Shown here in pieces: positions 34,279 through 41,575 of a stretch of 64,000 nt of DNA. Under the pieces are notes generated by a model. It was not told where the DNA came from, did no database searches, and worked only from the letters and a program-made list of their open reading frames with translations. The DNA comes from CAAGNP01 sp964611185 (GTDB taxonomy: Bacteria > Bacteroidota > Bacteroidia > Bacteroidales > UBA932), in the NCBI GenBank assembly GCA_964611185.1, contig CAZSXE010000005.1:1-64000 (forward strand), in the 5' to 3' direction. The translations under genes and the position numbers were made by a program. How positions within the stretch are numbered: position 1 is the stretch's first letter; each line of letters starts with the position of its first letter.

Positions 34279-34629
34279 TTATTTTACGGTTACAGAATAA
34301 TACGCACTCATATCGTAAATAAACAAGACATCATTAAAAGAAGCCTTATCGCCGATTGTCACAGTTTTACATTCGTCAAACCCGTTGGTTGTATTATATC
34401 TTTTATGTTTTATATCCACAGAGTTATTGTTAATTACAAATTCCATAATAGAATGATTTCCATCATACGGAGAGGGATAATTCAAAATCACGGAAAAAGA
34501 ATTTCCAGAAGCGCACAACTCCTTAATTTTCTTATTATCAAATATTTGCGGACTCTCCTCATAGCTACTTCCATGTCTTTCGTCTGCTGATTTGGTAAAA
34601 ATGGAAATATAATTGATATTGGTTTCCAT
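34279..34629 (-). CDS. unknown small protein (116 residues)
   Basis: I do not recognise this protein. It has no signal peptide or membrane segment, is polar, and alternates short beta-like stretches (FSVILNYPSP, SIMEFVINNNSVDIKHKRY, KTVTIG, NDVLFIYDMSAYYSVTVK), so a small all-beta or alpha/beta cytoplasmic domain is likely. It has one or two cysteines and no metal motif. It is one base downstream of the DUF1573 gene and 7 bases upstream of meaB, so its expression is tied to both. The tight packing and the absence of stops support it as a real gene. Confidence 0.65.
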   Translation of the reverse strand: METNINYISIFTKSADERHGSSYEESPQIFDNKKIKELCASGNSFSVILNYPSPYDGNHSIMEFVINNNSVDIKHKRYNTTNGFDECKTVTIGDKASFNDVLFIYDMSAYYSVTVK

Positions 34630-34630
34630 A

Positions 34631-35713
34631 TTATTCGATGTTTCCTGTTATAAAAAGATTCAATATCGGTCTCACGGGAGCATTGGTGATAACAGTCAAA
34701 ATATATAAAATTTCTCCTTCTGCATCCGATGTATCCACAGACACCCTCAGCACACCTTCCTTTCCAGGATCTATTACTTGCGGAAATTCAAATGTGCATC
34801 CCGCCTCGCTTGATTCTACTTTATAGAAGACCAACGCCTCCTTTCCTATATTTTTATAACTGAAAGATAGCTCTTTAACACTCCCTTTTTTACAAGTGCC
34901 CATACTCTGAGAAGAGGTCTCGAACTGAGGAAGGGCGCCCGATTTTCGCTGCTGCTCGGAATAATCGGAGAAATTCTCTTTAATCAAAGTAGCCACTTGA
35001 ATTTTCCCTTTCTGAAGCTTTCCATTCGCAGAAACCGATGAAGAAAAGATATTCTTACCCCAAAGTTTATCCCCTGTTTTCTTAGTATCTATGACAATAG
35101 TAAGGAGTGCCTTCGATTTGGCGGGTATAGGATTCTCGGAAAGAGACAACTTCAGTCCTTCGGACAATTCGGTAAATTCCACACTTATCGGATAATTGGA
35201 AATATTAGCCACTTCGACACTCTCATTCCTCGATAGCCCTTGATCAATCTGCCCCAGATTGATAACCTCTTCTCTTATGGCAAACGAACCGATTTTTATC
35301 TCGAAGAGCTCTTCAAGACTCATTTTCTTCTCATGGACTATTCCTTTAACTCTCAATATGATAGGTTTATCCACATCTGAAATGTAAGTGGTAATCGCTT
35401 TGTCGAAAGGATATGGCCCTTGGTCGTTTTTAAATGTAATATCTATCGTCCCCTTTTCGCCAGGTCTTACAGGACTTTTTGTCCAAACAGGCTCGGTGCA
35501 GCCGCATGAAGATATAACTCTGTGAACGACAATGGGCTTGTTGCTTATATTTGTAAAAGTAAAAGTGCACCTCTTCTCACCGTCAGAAATCTTAAAATCC
35601 CCGAAATCGTATATAGTCTTATCGAATTTCACTACACCTGAAAATTCGTTTTGCGCACAGAGATGAATCATAATCAGTAAAAAAATACTTATCGATAATA
35701 TGGCTCTTTTCAT
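34631..35713 (-). CDS. DUF1573 secreted protein with Ig-like repeats
   Basis: A 360-residue exported protein: signal peptide at 1-20 (ends HLCAQ) then DUF1573-type Ig-like/ASH-like domains. The first domain has the hallmark FDFGDFKI-like opening (YDFGDFKISDGEK), FTNISNKPIVV, SSCGCTEP and PGEKGTIDITF; two more copies without the SCGC motif follow at about 145-240 and 270-358. Such proteins are common in Bacteroidota and may bind envelope partners; function is unknown. It begins a minus-strand run ending with the exporter gene. Confidence 0.82.
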   Translation of the reverse strand: MKRAILSISIFLLIMIHLCAQNEFSGVVKFDKTIYDFGDFKISDGEKRCTFTFTNISNKPIVVHRVISSCGCTEPVWTKSPVRPGEKGTIDITFKNDQGPYPFDKAITTYISDVDKPIILRVKGIVHEKKMSLEELFEIKIGSFAIREEVINLGQIDQGLSRNESVEVANISNYPISVEFTELSEGLKLSLSENPIPAKSKALLTIVIDTKKTGDKLWGKNIFSSSVSANGKLQKGKIQVATLIKENFSDYSEQQRKSGALPQFETSSQSMGTCKKGSVKELSFSYKNIGKEALVFYKVESSEAGCTFEFPQVIDPGKEGVLRVSVDTSDAEGEILYILTVITNAPVRPILNLFITGNIE

Positions 35714-35728
35714 TTTTTATTAAATTAA

Positions 35729-35760
35729 TTTGCAAAGATAATTAAATAGTGTTATTCTTG
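35729..35760 (+). promoter_or_regulatory. promoter for the M16 protease gene
   Basis: TTTG (35729-35732), 20 bases, then TATTCTTG (35753-35760), one mismatch from TAnnTTTG. The ATG is 25 bases downstream. Confidence 0.6.
35733..35740 (-). promoter_or_regulatory. -7 promoter box for the DUF1573 run
   Basis: The minus strand reads TATCTTTG followed by CA, 20 bases before the DUF1573 ATG. It lies between the -33 and -7 elements of the divergent M16 protease promoter. Confidence 0.55.
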
Positions 35761-35785
35761 TAAATCAATAATTACTTATAAATAT

Positions 35786-38689
35786 ATGAAAATTTTTATC
35801 AAATTAGGATTAATTACATTAATCTCCGTTTTTGCAGTTTCCTGCAGTCAATACAAATATGAGACTGTAAAAAACGACCCCACAAATGCACGTATATATA
35901 CCCTTGATAACGGTCTGAAGGTGTATATGAGTGTGACAAAAGACCAGCCAAGAATAGATGCTCACATAGCTGTAAAAGTAGGAGGAAAAAACGACCCCCA
36001 CGAGACCACCGGACTTGCTCACTATTTTGAACACCTTATGTTTAAGGGTACCGAATCATTCGGAACTCAGAACTATTCTCTCGAAAAGCCGCTTCTTGAT
36101 GCCATCGAAGCCCAGTTTGAAATTTATCGCAAAACCACCGATGAAGCTCAGAGAAAAGCTATTTATCATGTAATCGACTCTATTTCGTACGAAGCATCCA
36201 AAATTTCTATTCCTAATGAATATGACAAACTTATGGCTGCCATCGGAGCCAGCGGAACCAACGCTTACACCGGATATGACATGACTGTTTATACCGAAAA
36301 CATCCCCTCCAATCAGGTAGAAAACTGGGCAAAGATTCAGTCAGACAGATTCCAAAACAGCGTTATTCGCGGTTTCCATACTGAGCTTGAGACTGTATAT
36401 GAAGAGAAAAATATGTCTCTTACACAGGATGCAAGAAAAGTATATGAAGCTATGTTCTCTGCACTGTTTAAAAATCACCCTTATGGAACTCAAACAGTAC
36501 TCGGCACTCAGCAGAATCTGAAAAATCCCTCCATTACCAATATTAAAAACTACTATAAAGAATGGTATGTTCCCAATAATATGGCTATCTGTATGTCCGG
36601 AGATTTTGATCCCGATGCCACCATTAAAATCATCGACAAATATTTCGGAGGTATGAAGCCCAATCCGAATCTCAAAAAAATGAGTTTTGAGCCGGAAGCC
36701 CCCATTGCAGAACCTATAGTAAAAGAGGTTTACGGACTTGAGGCCCCCAATATTACACTCGCATGGAGATTCCCGGGCTCGAATGACCCCGATATGAACA
36801 AGCTTATGCTTATTTCTCAGATAATGAGTAACGGACAAGCCGGACTTATTGACCTTAATATTAACCAAAAGCAGAAAGTTCTCAGCTGCTACGGAGGTAA
36901 CTATTCTCAGGCAGACTACAGCGTATTTCTAATTCAGGCTCGCCCGAAACAGGGACAAACTCTCGAAGAGGTAAAAGAGATAGTTCTCAAAGAGATTGAA
37001 AACCTGAAAGCAGGTAACTTCAATGATGATTTGCTTCAAGCTATTGTAAATAATTACAAACTTAGGCTTGTTCAGTATCTTGAGGGTAGCGAAGGGAGAA
37101 CAGATGCATTCGTAAATAGCTTTATTAACGATGTACCTTGGGAGAGAGAGGTAAATACCATTGAGAATATCTCCAAAATCACCAAAGAAGAGATTATGGC
37201 TTACGCCAATGCCAACTTCAAGAATAACTATGCTCAGATAAATAAAATTGAGAAAAAAGATCCCAATGAGGTTAAGATAGCCAAGCCTGAGATTACCCCT
37301 ATTTTTACAAACAGAGATACCTCCAGCACATTCCTTCGTGAAATACAAAATACAAAAGTGGCCCCTATTGAGCCTGTATTTGTGGACTTTAAAAAGGATA
37401 TGTCTATTCTTAATGGCATCTCCAATACTCCTATATTGTACAAACAAAATACAACCAACGACTTTTTCTACATCTCCTATCTCTTCGAAATGGGAAATAA
37501 CGAAGATAAGGCCCTTGGCACAGCTATCAGCTATCTTGATTATCTCGGAACAGACAAAATGACCCCTGAAGAGGTTAAACAAGCTTTCTACAAATTAGCT
37601 TGCAGTTTCTCAGTATATCCGGGAAGTGAGCAGACATCTGTTTCCATTAGCGGCTTGGGAGAGAATATGAAAGAAGCAATCACCCTTCTTGAAACACTCC
37701 TTTCAGATGCTCAGGCCCATCCGGAAGCTCTTAAAAACCTGAAAGCTGATATTTTAAAGAGCCGTCAGAACTCGAAATTGAACCAAAGAAGTAACTTCTA
37801 CATGCTGGAATCTTATGGCCAATACGGTCCCAAATCACCCGCCACCAACATTCTTTCCGCAGAAGAGCTAAATAATATTAACGACTCCGAGCTTCTTGAA
37901 AGAATTCATAAACTCACATCATTCGAGCATGACATTCTTTATTACGGACCAATGGGTGATCAGGAATTTGTACAGACCATCAACACTCTGCACAAAGTTC
38001 CACAGACACTTACTCCTATCGTGAAGAACGAATCATTCAAAAAGAAAGAGGTTAAAGAGAACAGTGTCATTATAGCCCCCTACGATGCCAAACAAATATA
38101 TCTCGCCGGATACTCTAACAAAGGTGAAAAATTTGATCCCTCACTCGAACCCATTATTGCTATGTACAATGAATATTTCGGAGGTGGAATGAATGCTATT
38201 GTATTCCAGGAAATGAGAGAAGCAAGAGGACTTGCATACTCTGCTTGGGCCGGTTTGGAGCCTCCATACAAGAAAGAAAAGTCTTACGAATACACCACTT
38301 TTATTGCGACTCAGAACGACAAGACACTTGATGCACTTGCTGCATTTGATGAAATCATAAATGAAATGCCTGAATCGGAAGCCGCTTTCAACATCGCAAA
38401 AGAGTCTCTTTTAACCAATTTAAGAACATCAAGAACGATCAAATGGGATATACTCAACAGATATCTCAACATGAAAGACCTCGGACTTGATTACGACATC
38501 GACAAAGATATTTTCGAGAAAGCCCAGACTATTACATTGAAAGATGTTACTGCTTTTCAGCAGGAATGGGTGAAAAATAGAAAATACACCATTATGATTC
38601 TTGGTGATGCCAAAGATCTCGACCTTAAAGGGCTCGAAAAATATGGTAAAGTAACCCAAGTAAAAACATCTGACATTTTCGGATACTAA
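35786..38689 (+). CDS. M16-family zinc metalloprotease lipoprotein (insulinase type)
   Basis: A 967-residue protein with a likely lipoprotein signal (AVSC, Cys20). The N-terminal M16 domain has the inverted zinc motif HYFEH (79-83) and the third ligand downstream in ELETVYEEKN, near residue 205. The second half (about 520-960) repeats the fold without a zinc motif, and two more M16-like modules lie between, giving a clamshell that encloses peptides. It would degrade peptides or process proteins in the periplasm or at the outer membrane. It is alone behind its own promoter, followed by the ferredoxin gene, which has a separate promoter. Confidence 0.9.
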   Translation: MKIFIKLGLITLISVFAVSCSQYKYETVKNDPTNARIYTLDNGLKVYMSVTKDQPRIDAHIAVKVGGKNDPHETTGLAHYFEHLMFKGTESFGTQNYSLEKPLLDAIEAQFEIYRKTTDEAQRKAIYHVIDSISYEASKISIPNEYDKLMAAIGASGTNAYTGYDMTVYTENIPSNQVENWAKIQSDRFQNSVIRGFHTELETVYEEKNMSLTQDARKVYEAMFSALFKNHPYGTQTVLGTQQNLKNPSITNIKNYYKEWYVPNNMAICMSGDFDPDATIKIIDKYFGGMKPNPNLKKMSFEPEAPIAEPIVKEVYGLEAPNITLAWRFPGSNDPDMNKLMLISQIMSNGQAGLIDLNINQKQKVLSCYGGNYSQADYSVFLIQARPKQGQTLEEVKEIVLKEIENLKAGNFNDDLLQAIVNNYKLRLVQYLEGSEGRTDAFVNSFINDVPWEREVNTIENISKITKEEIMAYANANFKNNYAQINKIEKKDPNEVKIAKPEITPIFTNRDTSSTFLREIQNTKVAPIEPVFVDFKKDMSILNGISNTPILYKQNTTNDFFYISYLFEMGNNEDKALGTAISYLDYLGTDKMTPEEVKQAFYKLACSFSVYPGSEQTSVSISGLGENMKEAITLLETLLSDAQAHPEALKNLKADILKSRQNSKLNQRSNFYMLESYGQYGPKSPATNILSAEELNNINDSELLERIHKLTSFEHDILYYGPMGDQEFVQTINTLHKVPQTLTPIVKNESFKKKEVKENSVIIAPYDAKQIYLAGYSNKGEKFDPSLEPIIAMYNEYFGGGMNAIVFQEMREARGLAYSAWAGLEPPYKKEKSYEYTTFIATQNDKTLDALAAFDEIINEMPESEAAFNIAKESLLTNLRTSRTIKWDILNRYLNMKDLGLDYDIDKDIFEKAQTITLKDVTAFQQEWVKNRKYTIMILGDAKDLDLKGLEKYGKVTQVKTSDIFGY

Positions 38690-38692
38690 AGT

Positions 38693-38724
38693 TTTGGAAA
38701 ATCTACTCTTTATATCTAATTTTG
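38693..38724 (+). promoter_or_regulatory. promoter for the ferredoxin gene
   Basis: TTTG (38693-38696), 20 bases, TAATTTTG (38717-38724) followed by CC: an exact match to the consensus. It starts 3 bases after the protease stop, so the ferredoxin gene is transcribed independently. Confidence 0.8.
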
Positions 38725-38764
38725 CCCCGATTTATAGAATTATTAACCCAAAAATACTAAAACA

Positions 38765-38938
38765 ATGGCTCATAAAATTGATCCCGATATGTGTGCAGCT
38801 TGTGGCTCTTGCCAGTCAGAATGCCCCGTAGGTGCTATCAGTGCAGGTGATGTTTATAAAATCGATCCTGAACTATGCGCAGACTGCGGAACTTGCGTTG
38901 ATGTTTGCCCTGTAGGCGCCATCAGCCCCGCTAACTAA
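38765..38938 (+). CDS. 2[4Fe-4S] ferredoxin, clostridial type
   Basis: A 57-residue electron carrier. Two cluster motifs CX2CX2CX3C are visible: C10, C13, C16, C20 and C38, C41, C44, C48, each followed by Pro-Val-Gly-Ala-Ile, in two near-identical halves that reflect ancient duplication. It would carry low-potential electrons for pyruvate:ferredoxin oxidoreductase, hydrogenase or Rnf-type complexes and points to an anaerobic life. The gene is a single unit: a strong promoter before it and a strong terminator after it. Confidence 0.96.
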   Translation: MAHKIDPDMCAACGSCQSECPVGAISAGDVYKIDPELCADCGTCVDVCPVGAISPAN

Positions 38939-38959
38939 CTTAGCTCACAGTAATAATCG

Positions 38960-38994
38960 AAAAGAGGATGACTTAAATGTTATCCTCTTTTTTT
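38960..38994 (+). terminator. rho-independent terminator after the ferredoxin gene
   Basis: AAAGAGGAT (38961-38969) pairs with ATCCTCTTT (38982-38990), closed by a 12-base loop and followed by four more T on the plus strand. Confidence 0.88.
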
Positions 38995-39284
38995 CAAAAT
39001 CAGTCTTCATGAGAAAAAAATAAAGAAAGTTAGTAACTTACTACTGTTTTTTAGTATGGATGGAACCATCAAATCACAGAGGCATGGAAGCTGGCCTGCT
39101 TCAAATGACTAAGATTGCAGTAACTTATTATTTAACAATTGCTAAAATAGCTAATAAGATCCTTTAACAAGACTATGAAATTTTAAAGATATAGCCTACA
39201 ATGCTTCGGAATATGCACTCATCGAAATAAAATAAAAAAATATGTACATATTCATCGACTCAAATATATTATAACTGATATTTG
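38995..39284. other. 290-base intergenic stretch with no recognised gene
   Basis: Between the ferredoxin terminator and the convergent sensor gene is the largest gap in the window. It is AT-rich with stops in all frames. The only frame of note is a minus-strand ATG at 39255 giving about 19 hydrophobic residues before a stop, which looks like the broken start of an exported protein. I see no tRNA, SRP RNA or repeat in it. Confidence 0.5.
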
Positions 39285-41564
39285 TTATATTTTCAAAGTA
39301 ATTACCAATTCCGGTCTGAGCTTGCTCATTTTAGCATCGTAAGTGCCGCCGAAATGGTCGAAAAAGAGCTTATTAAGATTGTTTTGAACGGATTGTCCAC
39401 AACCCTCAAATTTTAAGTTGGTAAGGGGGGTGGCAAAGAAAGAGAGGACAACTGCATCTCCAAGTTCGCTATAAGAGAGGCTGAATTCGATTTTTTCAGA
39501 TAACTTATAATCTTCAGGCAAAATAAAGACGAATGATAAATATTCCATAAACTTGTTATAGTCCATTTTTATCATCTGACTGTCCACCGATGATTCGAAA
39601 GTGATCTCCATACGAGTATCTTGGCGAGAGTTGGCTGCATCAATCAGATCATAACATAGCGTAAGAATGTCGTACTCCCTAACATCATACTGCATCTGTC
39701 CTGTCTCGATAAATGAGAGATCCAACACTTTGTCAAGGAGAAAAATAATGGAAGAAGAGTACTTTTTTACAGTATTAATATCGCTCGATGGGTCGTTACA
39801 CAATTTTTCTATTTCTTGAAATGGAATAGATATTTCTCTCCTGACATTTTTAATATAACGATCTCTCAACTGGGCAGAAACTGCAACTTTATCAGCAGCA
39901 TCTCGAACACTGTTGCGAACTTTTTTCAGAATATAATTCAAATATAATATTCTCAGAATAAGGATCAAAATAATGGCAAAAAAGAGAGATATGAAACTTA
40001 TGGTAATGATATTAATAATATTATTATTCTTGACATTTTTTATCTGAGCCGATTTCCACCTGAAATTGTCCTTGATTATTTTATCTTGTCTCGACAAGAA
40101 GTCAGAATTCAGGGAGTCGTCGTATTCAACACATTTTTTCATAGCTATGCAGGCCATCTGAGGATTGCCGGAGAACTCTATATAACTTGCCTTTTGCCTT
40201 AGAAGAAAAGATTTAAATAGAGGCTGACTATCCCCTACCTTATCTATGGCCATATCTATTTCTGAAAAGCACTTATCCCATTCTTTGATTATAGAATAAT
40301 ACCTCGACCACGATTGATGATATAATATGTAGTTGGATATAAAACAGTTATCGGTATAGTAATTTTTAGCTTTTACAAGATATTTATATGATTTTTCAGG
40401 TTCGTTCAGAAAAAAATATGTATCAGCATATCTTATATAAAGACTAAGTAACATTCCATTTATAGAAGATGCTTTTTCAGGCTCCTCTTTTATTACCCTT
40501 TGAATAGTCTCCTCTTCCAACTTTAAAAAGCGAATAGATTCCCGCTTCTTCTCAATATTGTAATAGCAATTATGAAGCTTCTGATATATACCTATCAAAT
40601 CTTTATCTTCTATATCTTCCGAAGAGAGGAGATTATCGAGTATTTCAATCACTTTCTCATTGTTTCTTGAAAAATAATAGGCATTTGCAAGAGAGATGGC
40701 AGCATTGACCACTCCACTGTGATTGTTCAATGAATCAGCTTCTTTTCTCATTTTTACAGATTCAATAATCACTTGCTCGATGTTTCCTTTAGAAGATTCA
40801 AGAATCAAAAGATTTTTCCACGATTTAAAATACATATCGTAGTATTGATATTTTTCTGATAAAATCTTCAATTTATCAAGAGATCTTCTCGCCCCGTCAA
40901 TTTCCATCTTTCTATAATAATAAAGGACAGAGTCCGATGCAGCCTGGATTTCCGGATTTATCTGCTGTGAAATGGCAGAAAAAGAAAAACCTACAAAAAG
41001 CAACAAGGATAAAACCAATTTTTTAATACGAGAAAGATTTTCCTTCACCGTGTCAATGTTATCGGAACAATCTATTGCGCGAAGCGGGACATTTAATTCG
41101 CGAATAAGTCTGTAAAAAGAACCGTTACTCTCCATAAGAAGAGCTTCGTCTTTTTTCTTTTGCTTTTCAAGCTCCTCTTTTTCCTTGATAAAACGGCTGT
41201 TTCTTCTTTTAAGTAAAAAATATGAAGTGAGGGAAAGCAAAATCAATACAGATCCGAAAATAATCAACCTCATCAATATCTTATTTTCCTGTTTTTTATT
41301 CTCAATATACAATTCATCTATCTGATACTCAGACTTTAACGCCTTTACCTCTTTTTCATAATTTAATTTTGTTATTGTATCATTTAAAACAATAGCTTGC
41401 CTGTAAAACAGACAAGCTTGTTCAAATTCATCTCTTGAAACAGCATCGGATGCCAATAATAATAACGAATCTTTTTTATGAGTTTCCTTTTCACCTGCAT
41501 AAGATGAAGATGAGGAAAATAATAAAATAATTGATAAAATTATTCCGCAAAAAAGATGTTTCAT
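39285..41564 (-). CDS. TPR sensor, histidine-kinase-like; apparent fusion of two paralogues
   Basis: This 759-residue frame holds two consecutive sensor architectures. Part A: signal peptide (1-23), TPR-like and coiled-coil stretch (25-95), membrane helix (98-118), coiled coil, then a start of a HisKA-like domain (about 147-182). Part B begins at about 180 with a second signal-peptide-like stretch (KKLVLSLLLFVGFSFSAIS), TPR repeats (205-500), a membrane helix (517-545), a HisKA-like domain (565-620) and a C-terminal ATPase-like domain (630-759). In both HisKA copies the phospho-acceptor His is not seen: the segments read LIRELNVPL and VRREISIPF. The ATPase part lacks clear N and G boxes. It may thus be a non-catalytic receptor. 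ATT at 41027-41025 stands where part B would have its ATG. The gene lies 11 bases after rho on the same strand. Confidence 0.75.
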   Translation of the reverse strand: MKHLFCGIILSIILLFSSSSSYAGEKETHKKDSLLLLASDAVSRDEFEQACLFYRQAIVLNDTITKLNYEKEVKALKSEYQIDELYIENKKQENKILMRLIIFGSVLILLSLTSYFLLKRRNSRFIKEKEELEKQKKKDEALLMESNGSFYRLIRELNVPLRAIDCSDNIDTVKENLSRIKKLVLSLLLFVGFSFSAISQQINPEIQAASDSVLYYYRKMEIDGARRSLDKLKILSEKYQYYDMYFKSWKNLLILESSKGNIEQVIIESVKMRKEADSLNNHSGVVNAAISLANAYYFSRNNEKVIEILDNLLSSEDIEDKDLIGIYQKLHNCYYNIEKKRESIRFLKLEEETIQRVIKEEPEKASSINGMLLSLYIRYADTYFFLNEPEKSYKYLVKAKNYYTDNCFISNYILYHQSWSRYYSIIKEWDKCFSEIDMAIDKVGDSQPLFKSFLLRQKASYIEFSGNPQMACIAMKKCVEYDDSLNSDFLSRQDKIIKDNFRWKSAQIKNVKNNNIINIITISFISLFFAIILILILRILYLNYILKKVRNSVRDAADKVAVSAQLRDRYIKNVRREISIPFQEIEKLCNDPSSDINTVKKYSSSIIFLLDKVLDLSFIETGQMQYDVREYDILTLCYDLIDAANSRQDTRMEITFESSVDSQMIKMDYNKFMEYLSFVFILPEDYKLSEKIEFSLSYSELGDAVVLSFFATPLTNLKFEGCGQSVQNNLNKLFFDHFGGTYDAKMSKLRPELVITLKI

Positions 41565-41575
41565 ATCACATTTGT

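Noticed and set aside
36929..37582. Minus-strand open frame of 217 codons
   Set aside because: Antisense to the M16 protease gene. No motif, promoter or partner; a shadow of a real gene.
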